Positions 37,401 through 46,827 are shown, numbered from the stretch's first letter. The stretch is DNA of 64,000 nucleotides from UBA1181 sp045601045 (GCA_045601045.1 JAZRZA010000014.1:27018-91017); one strand, 5' to 3'. Program-made: numbers and translations. The notes: generated by a model not told the origin, from the letters alone.

Positions 37401-37481
37401 AAAAACAACGGTCAAATCGGTCAAATTATCTCCATGCTTTCGTTTTAAATCCTCAACTACCAATTTCAAAAAAGCATCCAT
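34431..37481 (-). CDS. AddB-like nuclease-helicase subunit (PD-(D/E)XK)
   Basis: 1016 residues. N-terminal inactivated helicase-like part (starts DAFLKLVVEDLKRK, then VVFPNNRARLFFNRFM), a middle SF1-like region, and a C-terminal PD-(D/E)XK nuclease with FQVIDYKTGS near residue 885. An iron-sulfur cluster site is indicated by YLACPMKFYF (first Cys) and the terminal C-G-F-C-x5-C. This matches AddB-type subunits that resect double-strand breaks with AddA. No addA lies next to it. The next upstream gene on the strand is proA, with a hairpin between. Confidence 0.88.
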   Translation of the reverse strand: MDAFLKLVVEDLKRKHGDNLTDLTVVFPNNRARLFFNRFMMEGSQAPMWAPSYTTIQDLFLSCTHLQVADEMKLVCELFRVYVQKIDWEELGIPPETMDDFYFWGTSLLSDFEDIDNNLVDAKQLFQNIKDLANLDGDLTDILDDEQREALRKFFGHFKDEKGDSIIKKKFAALWNAMYPIYDEFRKNLKEKGIAYGGMAHRLVVGKDNEEREAKIDMDRFRSKRYVFVGFNVLNKCEVAFFKAFQNAGKALFYWDVDDFYMSNKNDVEHEAATFMKQNLANFPNELGKNLGCFAAQEKKFTIISSSTQNAQAKYLGTYLSKLTGRSEDESGNENKKEKVADSDIAVVLCDESMLLPSLHSIPGNEVNITMGLPLIQTPIYSMIKALLEMRSIVATYESSVNVPFRFIKEVLANPYVRRSMQGTTELYENIVSSATYYPSAELLTGKSEDTSLLFSFLREKQSGEPASMLNWLLQILKKVSSLYYEKAEKDKKDRQQKRVHDSNEEDQHPMESIYDALYMEALFRCYTIVNRVYSLVETGDLTVNIQTLCKLLERILSTTSVPFSGEPVQGLQVMGFLETRNLDFKHVVMLSVNEGILPKGGGESSFIPYSLRKGFGMTTIEHKNSLYAYYFYRLLQRAETATFMFSSATNGGSKGLMSRFLMQLIVEKGEKITIQQKDLRSDIEVALENKFEVAKTKEVVEILRKKYDQGLSGDQAKMMSPTMLNTYLACPMKFYFTYVLGLDEPKDLDETIDQRVLGNIVHKTLENIYNKYKGKSVDGAVIQSWIESPLNLEKEVDNAFRTEYFNCDGIAYSGQQLLLKTTVTSYVKNALSMDLTLAPFTVIQGEKRVSIKMEVDGMQFELGGVVDRLQMSEGIFQVIDYKTGSQPKEGILFKEGFPLLFSPNVDRHYYAYALQVWIYSYILYKNESNSAIPYLMFVRSKKGLVNPTDKKDVKLCLSGDNATEICGEIEDLLKEKIREIFSMEQSFKMTSDPKNCGFCPFVEICQGKKIGRKSY

Positions 37482-37498
37482 CGTACAAACAAATAAGA

Positions 37499-37516
37499 GG
37501 GAGACTTTCGTCTCCC
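37499..37516 (-). terminator. Terminator between proA and the AddB-like gene
   Basis: 7-bp stem GGGAGAC / GTCTCCC with loop TTTC; on the minus strand it is followed by TCTTATTTGTTTG. Placed to stop transcription after proA. Confidence 0.55.
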
Positions 37517-37567
37517 CAATAAAACATTCAGTTATAATTTACATTTACAAGCAGAAGAAAAACAAGA

Positions 37568-38809
37568 TTAATTTCTCACTTGTCCATTGCCCTTGATAAT
37601 CCACTTATAGGTAGTCAACTCCTCCAAAGCCATTGGTCCACGGGCATGCATCTTTTGGGTGGAGATACCAATTTCGGCACCTAATCCGAATTGCGCGCCA
37701 TCGGTCCAAGCAGTGGAAGTATTGGTGTAGACGCAAGCCGCATCCACCATCAAATCAAATTGTGCTATGTGCTCCTCACTCTTGCTGACAATCGCCTCGC
37801 TGTGCTTTGAACTATATTGCGCGATGTGATCCAAAGCGCCATTCAAATCATTAACAGTCTTGATGGACATCTTGTAATCCAAGAACTCCATACCGAAAGA
37901 ATCGGCTGTAGCATGCTCCAAGAATGGATATTTACCATCCAAAGCCGCATAAGCGCGCTCATCCGCATAGACAATCACATGCTTCGTAGCCAACTGTTCA
38001 CAGATAGCTGGAAGGTCTTGTAGACGCTTCTCATTGATGATCAAGCAATCCAACGAGTTGCAGACGCTTGGACGACGGGTTTTCGCATTGAAGACCACAT
38101 CGGCGCCTATCTTCAAATCGCCCGTTTCATCGATATAAACGTGACAAACACCAGCACCTGTCTCAATCACCGGAATACGCGCGTTGTCGCGTACATAGTT
38201 GATCAATCCCGCGCTTCCTCTTGGAATAATCATATCCACATATCCTACCGCATTCAACAAATCCGCAGTCGATTCACGGCCAGCAGGCAACAATGCCACC
38301 ACATCTTCTGAGATACCTTGCTTACGCAATACAGCATGGATGGTATCCACAATCGCCTTATTGGAATTGTACGCATCGGTTCCACCCTTCAACACACAGG
38401 CATTACCCGACTTAAAACAGATGGAAAACACATCGAAACTCACATTCGGACGAGCCTCATAGATCACACCAATCACACCGAAAGGTACGCTGATACGTTT
38501 CAAACTCAATCCGTTAGGACGCTCAATATCCTTCAATACCTTACCCAATGGGGAGGGCAAACCAGCGACATTTCTAATGTCGGAAGCAATACCCGCAATA
38601 CGTTCTTTGGTCAGTAACAAACGGTCGTACATCGGATTGGAACGATCCATCTTTTCCAAATCCTTTTGGTTTTCGGCCAAAATAAAATCCGTTTGCTTCT
38701 CCGCCTCATCGGCCACCGCCAACAATACTTCGTTAATCTTCTTGTCGCCCAATCCGTTCAAGGTACGGGAGGCGTTTCTCACGGCGGTAAATAACTCTAT
38801 CATTCCCAT
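37568..38809 (-). CDS. proA: Glutamate-5-semialdehyde dehydrogenase (gamma-glutamyl phosphate reductase)
   Basis: 413 residues, usual ProA length. Reduces gamma-glutamyl phosphate with NADPH in proline synthesis. Catalytic cysteine region RRPSVCNSLDCLI, the segment VIYEARPNVSFD, and VLKGGTDAYNSNK are diagnostic. proB is not adjacent in this window, unlike many genomes. Promoter elements lie just upstream. Confidence 0.96.
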   Translation of the reverse strand: MGMIELFTAVRNASRTLNGLGDKKINEVLLAVADEAEKQTDFILAENQKDLEKMDRSNPMYDRLLLTKERIAGIASDIRNVAGLPSPLGKVLKDIERPNGLSLKRISVPFGVIGVIYEARPNVSFDVFSICFKSGNACVLKGGTDAYNSNKAIVDTIHAVLRKQGISEDVVALLPAGRESTADLLNAVGYVDMIIPRGSAGLINYVRDNARIPVIETGAGVCHVYIDETGDLKIGADVVFNAKTRRPSVCNSLDCLIINEKRLQDLPAICEQLATKHVIVYADERAYAALDGKYPFLEHATADSFGMEFLDYKMSIKTVNDLNGALDHIAQYSSKHSEAIVSKSEEHIAQFDLMVDAACVYTNTSTAWTDGAQFGLGAEIGISTQKMHARGPMALEELTTYKWIIKGNGQVRN

Positions 38810-38833
38810 TTTGGTATTATTTTATGTACTATG

Positions 38834-38865
38834 CAAATATACGATTTCAAACCCGAAAATTCAAA
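38834..38865 (-). promoter_or_regulatory. Promoter of proA
   Basis: On the minus strand, -33 TTTG (38862-38865) and -7 TATATTTG (38834-38841) with a 20-base spacer, 24 bases before the ATG. Confidence 0.6.
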
Positions 38866-38872
38866 CGTTTAT

Positions 38873-39625
38873 TCACCCCTTTCCGCCAGAAAGATCCGTC
38901 TGATTTTGATAGGCAGTCATTGTCCGAAGAACATAGCAAGCTATAAAGTTTCCGAAAGTGGCAGGCATATAGGAGATGGTACCTACCGTAGAGACCTTGT
39001 TCATCTCCTCAACCATAATAACCGCGTTTTCATCGGGTAATTCGGAACTAAAAACCACCTTGAATCCCTTTCGGATACCTAATTTTCCGAGTCGCTTACG
39101 CACCGCTTTCGCTAAGGTGCAATTATAAGATTTGGAGATGTCGGCGATTTGAATCTTCGTAATATCACTCTTGGCACCCGCTCCCATCGAGGAGATAAGC
39201 GGGATCTGCCTTTCCATCGTGTTTTGAATCAAATGAACTTTCGGGCTGAGGGTGTCAATGGCATCGACCACAAAATCATAATGGGCACCATCCAACAACT
39301 GTGGAATCAGTTCATCCTTCAAGAAACAGGTGTGGATATGAAGCTTCAATTCGGGATTGATATCCAACAATCGCTTTGCGAGCACATCAGTCTTGTTCAT
39401 ACCCAAGGTAGAGTGGGTAGCCACCAACTGACGATTAATATTGCTCTCATTGACCTGATCCGCATCCACAATGGTGATTTCACCCACGCCACCACGGACA
39501 ATCATCTCCGCCGCATAGGCACCTACACCACCGACGCCAACCACCAAAACATGTCGCTTTTCAAGCGAATCCACCGAAGAATCGCCTAAAAGAAGTCTTG
39601 TACGCACTTGCCACTCTTTCTTCAT
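38873..39625 (-). CDS. tcdA: tRNA threonylcarbamoyladenosine dehydratase (ThiF family)
   Basis: 250 residues, E1-like adenylating fold. Seen: VVGVGGVGAYAAEMIVRGG (nucleotide loop), DADQVNESNINRQ, KVVFSSELPDE, and a conserved GTISYMPATFGNFIAC near the end. TcdA converts t6A37 in tRNAs to its cyclic form with ATP. A -7 box (minus strand TAACTTTG, 39643-39650) precedes it. Assignment to TcdA rather than another ThiF relative rests on the SSMGAGAKSDIT and LRKxLRKLG-type region. Confidence 0.9.
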   Translation of the reverse strand: MKKEWQVRTRLLLGDSSVDSLEKRHVLVVGVGGVGAYAAEMIVRGGVGEITIVDADQVNESNINRQLVATHSTLGMNKTDVLAKRLLDINPELKLHIHTCFLKDELIPQLLDGAHYDFVVDAIDTLSPKVHLIQNTMERQIPLISSMGAGAKSDITKIQIADISKSYNCTLAKAVRKRLGKLGIRKGFKVVFSSELPDENAVIMVEEMNKVSTVGTISYMPATFGNFIACYVLRTMTAYQNQTDLSGGKG

Positions 39626-39672
39626 CCTACAAAATTTTAGGACAAAGTTAGCAAATTATCATCTTTTCAACA

Positions 39673-40605
39673 TCATCTTATGAGGGTAACATGACCTTTG
39701 AAAGTAGTATCCGCATCAAAGAGATAAATGATATACCAGTAGTCTTGAGAAGGCAAAGGCTGGCCGTTTCGGGTACCATCCCACGAGATGAGCAGATCCT
39801 CATTGGACCAGATTTTTCTTCCTATGCGGTCGTATATATCGATGCGGAATCGACCCAATGTATCCAATCCCGGTATAAACAATTCATCGTAGACGCCATC
39901 TCCATTCGGCGTGATAATTTCAGGCACATCCAAAAGCACCTTCACAACAGGCTTCTCGGGAGCCGGCTCTGGACAATAACGTGTCATCAAGACGGAAGCG
40001 CTCACCTCATTGGAATATCTACCCAACTGATCTTTCAGGCGATAAACGAAAGTATAATCACCCTCCGCGGTATCGGCAGGGCAATCCACGATGACACGGG
40101 CACCCTCCGCATGAATGAATGCGGGCGCCTCCACCAACTCCACTTCCATATTCTCCGTGCTGACGGATTGATTTCTGATGGCGTATTTACAGGTATAATA
40201 ATCATTATCCGTCACCTCAAAGATGACCGGGGAGAAGTACTCACCTTCACAAGGAAGCACTACGGATATTTGATCCTCGACTGCCTTGATATAGACTTCG
40301 AGATGCACATCCACACTACAAGTTTCGCCGTTGTATTCAAACAAATAGGTTCCCTCCGGAACATGCTCAAACAGTTTACTACCATTGGCGCTCTGCTCCA
40401 TATAAACCTCCCGCTCGACACTCCATAACGAGGCGACAGGATCATCCTTACGATTGTAGGGGTCCAAATTGACATTTGCGGTCATCGTCACAGGATCCGT
40501 TTGGATCACATGCTCCTTGCAATCACCGGCAAATAGTGAAGGAAGATTAAATAATCCTCCTATAAGGACCATCAAACAAAGGGTCCTTTTCTGAAACAAC
40601 AACAT
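39673..40605 (-). CDS. T9SS type B secreted protein (gliding-motility-type C-terminal domain)
   Basis: 310 residues. Signal peptide (~1-26), two strand-rich domains of unknown type, and a C-terminal CHU_C/type B sorting domain: ITPNGDGVYDELFIPGLD, IYDRIGRKIW, WDGTRNGQPLPSQDYWYIIY, and a final KGHVTLIR. It should be exported by the type IX system to the cell surface. The passenger part is small and without catalytic motifs, so an adhesin-like or structural role is possible. Confidence 0.88.
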   Translation of the reverse strand: MLLFQKRTLCLMVLIGGLFNLPSLFAGDCKEHVIQTDPVTMTANVNLDPYNRKDDPVASLWSVEREVYMEQSANGSKLFEHVPEGTYLFEYNGETCSVDVHLEVYIKAVEDQISVVLPCEGEYFSPVIFEVTDNDYYTCKYAIRNQSVSTENMEVELVEAPAFIHAEGARVIVDCPADTAEGDYTFVYRLKDQLGRYSNEVSASVLMTRYCPEPAPEKPVVKVLLDVPEIITPNGDGVYDELFIPGLDTLGRFRIDIYDRIGRKIWSNEDLLISWDGTRNGQPLPSQDYWYIIYLFDADTTFKGHVTLIR

Positions 40606-40640
40606 ATATATCGTACTTTAAAATAGGCTCATTAACGCCT

Positions 40641-40671
40641 CAAAGATAACTCATTTTCACCACATTGCAAA
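40641..40671 (-). promoter_or_regulatory. Promoter of the type B T9SS protein
   Basis: Minus-strand -33 TTTG (40668-40671) and -7 TATCTTTG (40641-40648) with a 19-base spacer, 35 bases before the start. Confidence 0.65.
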
Positions 40672-40708
40672 AAATCTCCCGTCATTTATCACCTCATGAC
40701 CAACAGTT

Positions 40709-40738
40709 AAAAAGAAAGGGCATTCCGAAGAACGCCCT
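40709..40738 (-). terminator. Terminator after the CotH-like surface protein
   Basis: On the minus strand a 9-bp stem AGGGCGTTC / GAATGCCCT (one G-T pair) with tetraloop TTCG, followed by TTCTTTTT. It lies 44 bases after the CotH-like stop. Confidence 0.8.
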
Positions 40739-40782
40739 AACTTCACATTGTTATGAAAAAATAAGTTTTATCTCTTAAAGAT

Positions 40783-43700
40783 TTACTCTTTGATGATGGT
40801 CTGTCTGAATACTTCACCGTTTGCAATGACCTCCAAGTGATATACACCGGCACCGTAAGCTTCCAAATTAAGGGTAACTGCAGCGTTCATACCCTCATGA
40901 ACTTCCAAGAGGCGTCCGATATTGTCGTAGATGAAGATGTTCATACTCTCGGCATTCTTCACCATCACATTCACCACATCTTTGGTAGGAATTGGATAGA
41001 CAGCGAGCACTGGGAGAAGTTCCTCTGTCAACTCCTCATCCTCCACATCTGTAAGCGTACATTCGTTAGAGGAGCAGATATTTGAACTGTTCGCCTTGCC
41101 AGGTGTTGGAAGGTAAACCTTACCATTGTCACAGTCACCAAATACGATCCAATTGCCAGAGCCATCCTCATCATGGCCATAAGACTTGTTGCTAGCCAAC
41201 TCCATATAGTTCACACCATCCACAGCGTTCACATCGTCACTACAAACCGAATTCAGACCTAGGTACGCGTTGTCCACGTTCTCCAATTTGAAACTGGTGT
41301 GCAAAGGACCAAGGTATGGCATGCCATCTGCCCAGAAGACTAATCTACCCTTCGGTGCGACCTTTGTCTCGGCATATCCGTAAGGAATCATATACTTGGT
41401 TGGCTTTCCTGCCTTATCGGTCAAATACATACCAGCAAGGTTGACGGTATCGGAAGAGGCGTTATAGACCTCAAACCAGTCTGGGTAGTTGCCAAACTCG
41501 TCAGGCGTACCGCCATTGGCGTTGTTAGAAGAGCAAATCTCGTTGATGAAGAGATCAGGAATGTCACAGCCAACCTTTTCGAAGACTGCCTTCACCTTCA
41601 AGTTACTTTTGACAGTGGTTACCAAGATTGGGTTAGCGGAGATATATCCCTCTGGCGTCACAGTAGTAGGTGCTTTTGCAGCCTCAACAATGGATTCCTC
41701 AAAATAGAAAGTAAGGTCGGAACTTGCCGCCTCGTGTTGATGCACCTCTACCGCCAATTGGTTGGCTCCTTGCTTCAAACTAGATTTAGGGATGACGACT
41801 CTGGCAACTTCGTTGTTGGCCCATTGTCCGATATAAGCGTCGCCTGTGAAGACGGACAAATTCTCAGCTTGTATTCTGGTGCCATTCACATAGATGGCGA
41901 ATCCATCATCGTAGGTGATACGTGCGACAAGCGCCTCGATCTCTGAGAGGTCCTCCACATTGAATGTGCTTCTGAAATAGACGGTAGCGTAGTGTTTGCC
42001 AGCCTCGCCACTCTTAATATCCGTGTCATAGGCATAGCTGCCTTTGTCGTGGTAACCCATCTTACCAGAACCGGACAACCACTTGCTGTCATCGAAATCC
42101 GCATAACGCCAATCGTTTTCAAGGCCCGCTTCTGAAGTGTAATATTTCCAGACTCTGCCATGAGTATAGGTCAAATTGGTGGTATCAATGCTAGTATTCG
42201 CCACAACAGTATTGGAGCTAGAGGTCTCGTTGCCATCCTTCCAACCAATGAACTTGTAACCAGCAGGAGCGATCGCCTCCAACTTCACTTGCTTACCCTT
42301 GAAGTATTGGGTGCTCATGGTAGCGGATGGCATCAACTCGTCATTCATCAAAATATGGGCGCGAGAGGTGGAAGAAGAGACATTCAAGGTCACATAATCC
42401 TCGTAGGAGGTCAACTCCGCCAAGTTTTTGTAAATAACGGATGGACGGCCCTTTGCGAAGGACAACATTCTCGCAGCAGCGGAATTATCCACAGACTCAT
42501 TGTAAGTAGCGCAATACTCCTTCTCTACCAACTTCACGATGCTGTCATACTTAGCCTGAATGTTCTCATACTTGAAAGTAGAAGAGAGGTGAAGCAAATA
42601 CTTGGTGACAAATCTCTCTTTGAAAGTTGGATTTTGGATCAAGTGACGGAAGATAGTAGTCTGCTCAGGCTCTCTATTCGCCCAATTGGTTCTCTCCTTA
42701 CCGCAAGCCCACTTGATCATGTTGTTGTTGACGGTACAGTTGTTTCCATTGCCCTCGCCATAGAGTCCAAATCCGAAATCAGTATCGAATGTCACCCAAC
42801 GGAAGCGACCATTGTTACGGCTTCTCCACAATTTCGAGTTATTACCCGGCCAATCGGTATTCACGATGAATTGCTCAAAAATCTGATAATCGATGTACTC
42901 ATCCATATCCATCATCTTGGACGCCTTCTCATAGTAATCAGCGCTCTCTGGATTGTTGTTCTCCAAGAAGTCGACCATCTCGTCATACGCCTTTCTATCA
43001 CCGCAAGTGGCTACCACACCATTTGTGGTAGTAATCTCGATGACATCCAATTTATCGTCATCCAAACCATAGTTGGACTCGACAAAAGCCTTATTGGTAC
43101 GCTCGCGGAGGCCCATCAGACCCGCATACTTTCCATTAATGTAGTAAGCGACTGGTTGATAAGCTTGACGATCAATATTCATCGGTTTCGCGATAGACTG
43201 CATGAATCCGTCACGCCAACGTACATATTGTGACGAATAACCGTTTCCACCATTACGAAGTTGTAATGACTTGTACTCATTGCCCATCTTATCGGCGAAG
43301 AAATCGTAGTTCAACTTGGTGTTGCCCTTACCCATGCGGTTACCAGCCTTGATCTTCAAGGACTTTACCTCATATTGACGGGAACATCCACCCATCACAG
43401 CCAAATCCACCTCGTTGCTCAATACCACTTTGTTATCCACAATATACTCGAAGTTTCCTGGACGGGTCCAGTCCATGATGTAGTTCAATTTCTGGTTTTC
43501 ATGTTGCAAGCAATCATTCTCTGGCCAAGCACCATTGGTACCATCACCCTTGGTATAGATTCCAGTCTTTCCATCGTAGAAATTGGCATTATCCGTCACG
43601 ATGGAAACAATTGGCAAAGTGAATCCGTTCGCGCCGCAACCTTTGTGTTCATTATCGACCAAAATAAAAGAGCCTGTAAGAATAGGGCTTGAAATCATCC

Positions 43701-44433
43701 CATCCTTATATGCTCTTGCTCTGATAATTCTGTTGGAAGACTCTATCGCGATACCATTGTTCTCGTTATAGACTTTAGACATATTGGTAGGTTCCGAACC
43801 ATCTGTGGTGTAATAGATAGTGGCACCGGATGTCTTAGTCTTGATTTTGATCGTGCTGCCGCCATTCACAACACCCGGTTGAAGGCCATCGAAGTAGGGC
43901 ATCACACAACGGGAAGACAAAGTCTCATAAGATACTGTATTATTCTTCTCTGGCGAAGGCTCCATATAACCAGCGACGCCATTGTAAACACCATAAGAGA
44001 TATGAGTTTGGGTAGCCTTATAAACAAATGAGTCAACCAATTCGCCTGATTTGTCCTTGATGACGATCGCGCCACCGTTCGAATCCAACTTGCGGGCTGT
44101 CTTGCTATCCATATCGGAACCATCAAAACAGATGACTTTAAAACTATTCTTCGAGATGATCATCTCCTTTTGGATAAACCAACTCCACTCGAATTTTAGT
44201 TCATTGCTTTTATTGTATTTGTAGTGATCAATTTTGTATCCATTTAAATCGATACTGGAATTAGCGTTGTTTTGGAGTTCTAGCCAACCTGTATAGTTAA
44301 AGTCGACCATATACGTAGAAATATTACACGGCATCACCTCACTCACCATCAAATCATCATTCGCATAGCCTTTTGACAATCCTGCGGCCAACATTGCCAC
44401 AGACGCCAGTCCAAATCGAATAAATGTTCTCAT
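40783..44433 (-). CDS. Large CotH-kinase / lamin-tail surface protein with T9SS type A sorting domain
   Basis: 1216 residues from the ATG at 44433 (an upstream TTG at 44439 is less likely because the signal peptide starts MRTFIRFGLASVAML). Order: lamin-tail domain (~25-165), chitobiase C-terminal-like domain (ATIYYTTDGSEPTN, ~195-260), CotH kinase domain (~265-660, with PGNNSKLWRSRNNGRFRW and TFDTDFGFGL), a galactose-binding-like region (~765-900), a second lamin-tail domain (~960-1090, LFINEICSSNNA), and a type A T9SS tail starting VYPIPTKDVVNVMV. CotH domains can phosphorylate proteins. Expected on the cell surface. Confidence 0.88.
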   Translation of the reverse strand: MRTFIRFGLASVAMLAAGLSKGYANDDLMVSEVMPCNISTYMVDFNYTGWLELQNNANSSIDLNGYKIDHYKYNKSNELKFEWSWFIQKEMIISKNSFKVICFDGSDMDSKTARKLDSNGGAIVIKDKSGELVDSFVYKATQTHISYGVYNGVAGYMEPSPEKNNTVSYETLSSRCVMPYFDGLQPGVVNGGSTIKIKTKTSGATIYYTTDGSEPTNMSKVYNENNGIAIESSNRIIRARAYKDGMISSPILTGSFILVDNEHKGCGANGFTLPIVSIVTDNANFYDGKTGIYTKGDGTNGAWPENDCLQHENQKLNYIMDWTRPGNFEYIVDNKVVLSNEVDLAVMGGCSRQYEVKSLKIKAGNRMGKGNTKLNYDFFADKMGNEYKSLQLRNGGNGYSSQYVRWRDGFMQSIAKPMNIDRQAYQPVAYYINGKYAGLMGLRERTNKAFVESNYGLDDDKLDVIEITTTNGVVATCGDRKAYDEMVDFLENNNPESADYYEKASKMMDMDEYIDYQIFEQFIVNTDWPGNNSKLWRSRNNGRFRWVTFDTDFGFGLYGEGNGNNCTVNNNMIKWACGKERTNWANREPEQTTIFRHLIQNPTFKERFVTKYLLHLSSTFKYENIQAKYDSIVKLVEKEYCATYNESVDNSAAARMLSFAKGRPSVIYKNLAELTSYEDYVTLNVSSSTSRAHILMNDELMPSATMSTQYFKGKQVKLEAIAPAGYKFIGWKDGNETSSSNTVVANTSIDTTNLTYTHGRVWKYYTSEAGLENDWRYADFDDSKWLSGSGKMGYHDKGSYAYDTDIKSGEAGKHYATVYFRSTFNVEDLSEIEALVARITYDDGFAIYVNGTRIQAENLSVFTGDAYIGQWANNEVARVVIPKSSLKQGANQLAVEVHQHEAASSDLTFYFEESIVEAAKAPTTVTPEGYISANPILVTTVKSNLKVKAVFEKVGCDIPDLFINEICSSNNANGGTPDEFGNYPDWFEVYNASSDTVNLAGMYLTDKAGKPTKYMIPYGYAETKVAPKGRLVFWADGMPYLGPLHTSFKLENVDNAYLGLNSVCSDDVNAVDGVNYMELASNKSYGHDEDGSGNWIVFGDCDNGKVYLPTPGKANSSNICSSNECTLTDVEDEELTEELLPVLAVYPIPTKDVVNVMVKNAESMNIFIYDNIGRLLEVHEGMNAAVTLNLEAYGAGVYHLEVIANGEVFRQTIIKE

Positions 44434-44439
44434 AAGCAA

Positions 44440-44803
44440 TTCATTTTAATAACACCTAAAAAAGAAGCCAGGAGTTTGATTTGCATGTCTGTATTTCATG
44501 TTTTTGATGGTATTACCCTGGCAACCCTCAATTGTAAACTCAATTACGAATATAGGAAATTTTTTTTATTTTCAAAAAAAAACGTGACTTATTTGCTTGA
44601 TTATTAACAATGATACGGCTATATTTTGATGGCATAAGATCGCTTTTGCCTAAAAATCATCATTCGGTGAAATTAAATACTTTGGAATATGCGAAAAATA
44701 AGATTTCTTCGCGAAACATTCATATTAGTGAATTCTTTATACTTACTTTGTTGAATTATTAATAAAAGCAACACCCGCCATAACGGAGGATGATTAAATT
44801 TGA
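44440..44803. other. Intergenic region between divergent CotH-like and flippase genes
   Basis: 364 bases, very AT-rich, with an A9/T8 stretch near 44560-44580. It should carry the two divergent promoters but I cannot point to a convincing TAnnTTTG pair for either. I see no small gene. Confidence 0.4.
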
Positions 44804-46294
44804 ATGAATATGGCAGAAATGAAGAACCTCGCTAAACAGACCGCCATCTATGGTCTTAGCAGTATTGTCGGAAAATTCTTGAACTGGTGCCTGGTACCGC
44901 TCTACACCTTCGTACTGACCAACTCTGCGGAATATGGCATCGTCACCAACCTCTACGCTTGGACCGCCCTCCTATTGGTGCTTCTCACCTATGGTATGGA
45001 GACAGGCTTCTTCCGTTTCGCGAACAAGGACAAAGAGAACGCCATCTCGGTTTACAGCAGCGTTCTCTGCTGCGTCGGGGGCACCTCGGCGCTATTCGCC
45101 CTACTCGCTGTCGCTTTCAGCCAACCGATCGCCAACCTATTGGGCTACGACAACCATCCTGAGTTCATCTCGATGCTATGCGTCATCGTAGCCATGGACG
45201 CCTTTGGCTGTATTCCATTTGCCTTCCTCCGATTCCAAAATCGCCCAGGACGATTCGCCATGCTGAAATTGGCGATGATTTTGTTGAATATTCTCGCCAA
45301 CCTCTTCTTCTTGATCCTCTGCCCGAAAATCAACGAGGCACACCCGGAGTGGATCTCTTGGTTTTATAATCCTGATTACGGTGTAGGCTACGTCTTCGTT
45401 TCCAATCTGATCTCCACCCTCTTCGTCACATTGATGTTGTTGCCAGAGATTTTGAAGGCAAAGTTGAAGGTGGATTTCAAGACGCTTCGATCCATTCTCA
45501 AATATTCGCTTCCTCTCCTTATATTAGGTGTGGCAGGTATCATGAACCAAAGTTTGGATAAGATCATCTTCCCATACTTGATTCCAGACAGAACAGTCGC
45601 CGACGCGCAACTTGGCATCTACGGCGCTTGCTTCAAGGTGGCCATGGTGATGATGATGTTCACGCAAGCCTTCCGATACGCTTATGAACCCTTCATCTTC
45701 GCGCAGAACAAGGGCGGTGACAAGAAAGGAGAGTACGCCGACGCGATGAAATTCTTTATCATCTTCTCACTCCTTATCTTCTTGGGAATGGTCTTCTATT
45801 TGGACATCCTCAAACACCTCATTCGCAGCGATTACTGGGAGGGACTCAGCGTGGTGCCAATCATCCTCATATCTTACCTTTTCCAAGGTATTTTCTTCAA
45901 CCTCTCCTTGTGGTATAAACTGACCGACAGGACGCAATATGGCGCCTACTTCTCTATTATTGGATTGATTATCACGATATTGGTAAATGTAATATTTGTT
46001 CCTAGATTCGGATACATGGCTTCAGCGGCGGCCTCTTTGAGTTGCTTCTTCGCCATCACACTGCTCTCCTATTTCATCGGACAAAAGTATTATCCTATCC
46101 AATACGATTTCAGATCCATTTTCCTTTACGCCGGCGTGACGGCTCTCTTCTTCGCCATCCACAGCTTCTCTCCTGCGACAGGCATTTTGCGCTATGCGCA
46201 AGACACCCTGCTATTGATACTTTTCGTGGCATTGATAGTGAAACGGGATTTGCCGTTGAGGGCTATTCCGGTGGTAGGAAAGTTTTTTAGGTGA
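44804..46294 (+). CDS. Polysaccharide flippase (MATE/Wzx-type, oligosaccharide flippase family)
   Basis: 496 residues with about fourteen membrane helices. The start LAKQTAIYGLSSIVGKFLNW and LVPLYTFVLTNSAEYGIVTNLYA are typical of the polysaccharide-biosynthesis flippase group. It probably moves a lipid-linked glycan across the inner membrane. No glycosyltransferase cluster is adjacent. The second codon-pair ATG (44810) is an equal start candidate. Confidence 0.9.
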   Translation: MNMAEMKNLAKQTAIYGLSSIVGKFLNWCLVPLYTFVLTNSAEYGIVTNLYAWTALLLVLLTYGMETGFFRFANKDKENAISVYSSVLCCVGGTSALFALLAVAFSQPIANLLGYDNHPEFISMLCVIVAMDAFGCIPFAFLRFQNRPGRFAMLKLAMILLNILANLFFLILCPKINEAHPEWISWFYNPDYGVGYVFVSNLISTLFVTLMLLPEILKAKLKVDFKTLRSILKYSLPLLILGVAGIMNQSLDKIIFPYLIPDRTVADAQLGIYGACFKVAMVMMMFTQAFRYAYEPFIFAQNKGGDKKGEYADAMKFFIIFSLLIFLGMVFYLDILKHLIRSDYWEGLSVVPIILISYLFQGIFFNLSLWYKLTDRTQYGAYFSIIGLIITILVNVIFVPRFGYMASAAASLSCFFAITLLSYFIGQKYYPIQYDFRSIFLYAGVTALFFAIHSFSPATGILRYAQDTLLLILFVALIVKRDLPLRAIPVVGKFFR

Positions 46295-46298
46295 TAAA

Positions 46299-46331
46299 TT
46301 TCGTACCTTAGATAAAAAATCGCTATCTTTG
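46299..46331 (+). promoter_or_regulatory. Promoter of the Lrp/AsnC regulator
   Basis: -33-like TTTC at 46299-46302 and -7 TATCTTTG at 46324-46331 with a 21-base spacer; the start codon is 38 bases on. Confidence 0.5.
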
Positions 46332-46368
46332 GCAAATATTTTAATTGGCAAATAATATTCTATAAATA

Positions 46369-46827
46369 ATGGAAAAGATAGACGACTTAGACAAAGACAT
46401 CTTAAAGATCATCACAAGAAATGCCCGTATCCCCTTCAAGGATGTGGCAGCAGAGTGTGGCGTATCACGCGCCGCTATCCACCAACGTGTTCAACACTTG
46501 GCTGATCTTGGTGTAATTATCGGATCTGGCTATCACGTCAACCCAAAGATTTTGGGTTATCAAACTTGCACCTATATCGGAGTCAAGTTGGAGAAAGGTT
46601 CCATGTATTCAGAGGTGGTACCTGAGCTCGAAAAGATTCCTGAAATCGTTGAGTGCCACTTCACCACAGGTCCTTACACCATGATGGTGAAATTGTATGC
46701 GAAGGATAACGAGCACTTGATGCAACTTTTGAATGGTAAAATCCAAAGCATCAAGGGTGTATCAGCAACTGAGACACTTATCTGCTTGGAACAAAGTATC
46801 AAGAGAGAGTTGCCAATCTCCCTCTAA
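46369..46827 (+). CDS. Lrp/AsnC family transcriptional regulator
   Basis: 152 residues. N-terminal winged helix (IPFKDVAAECGVSRAAIHQRVQHLADLGVI, residues ~20-50, given here only as the helix-turn-helix zone) and C-terminal RAM ligand-binding domain (~70-145) with the GPYTMMVKLYAKD strand. Usually binds amino acids and controls amino-acid genes. It lies 114 bases upstream of sufB on the same strand; a link to the suf operon is possible but unproven. Confidence 0.92.
   Translation: MEKIDDLDKDILKIITRNARIPFKDVAAECGVSRAAIHQRVQHLADLGVIIGSGYHVNPKILGYQTCTYIGVKLEKGSMYSEVVPELEKIPEIVECHFTTGPYTMMVKLYAKDNEHLMQLLNGKIQSIKGVSATETLICLEQSIKRELPISL

Noticed and set aside
39691..40428. 245-residue plus-strand ORF opposite the type B T9SS protein
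   Set aside because: Overlaps a gene with signal peptide and sorting domain on the other strand; no protein features of its own.
42160..43233. 357-residue plus-strand ORF inside the CotH-like gene
   Set aside because: Antisense shadow of a strongly coding gene with recognisable domains.
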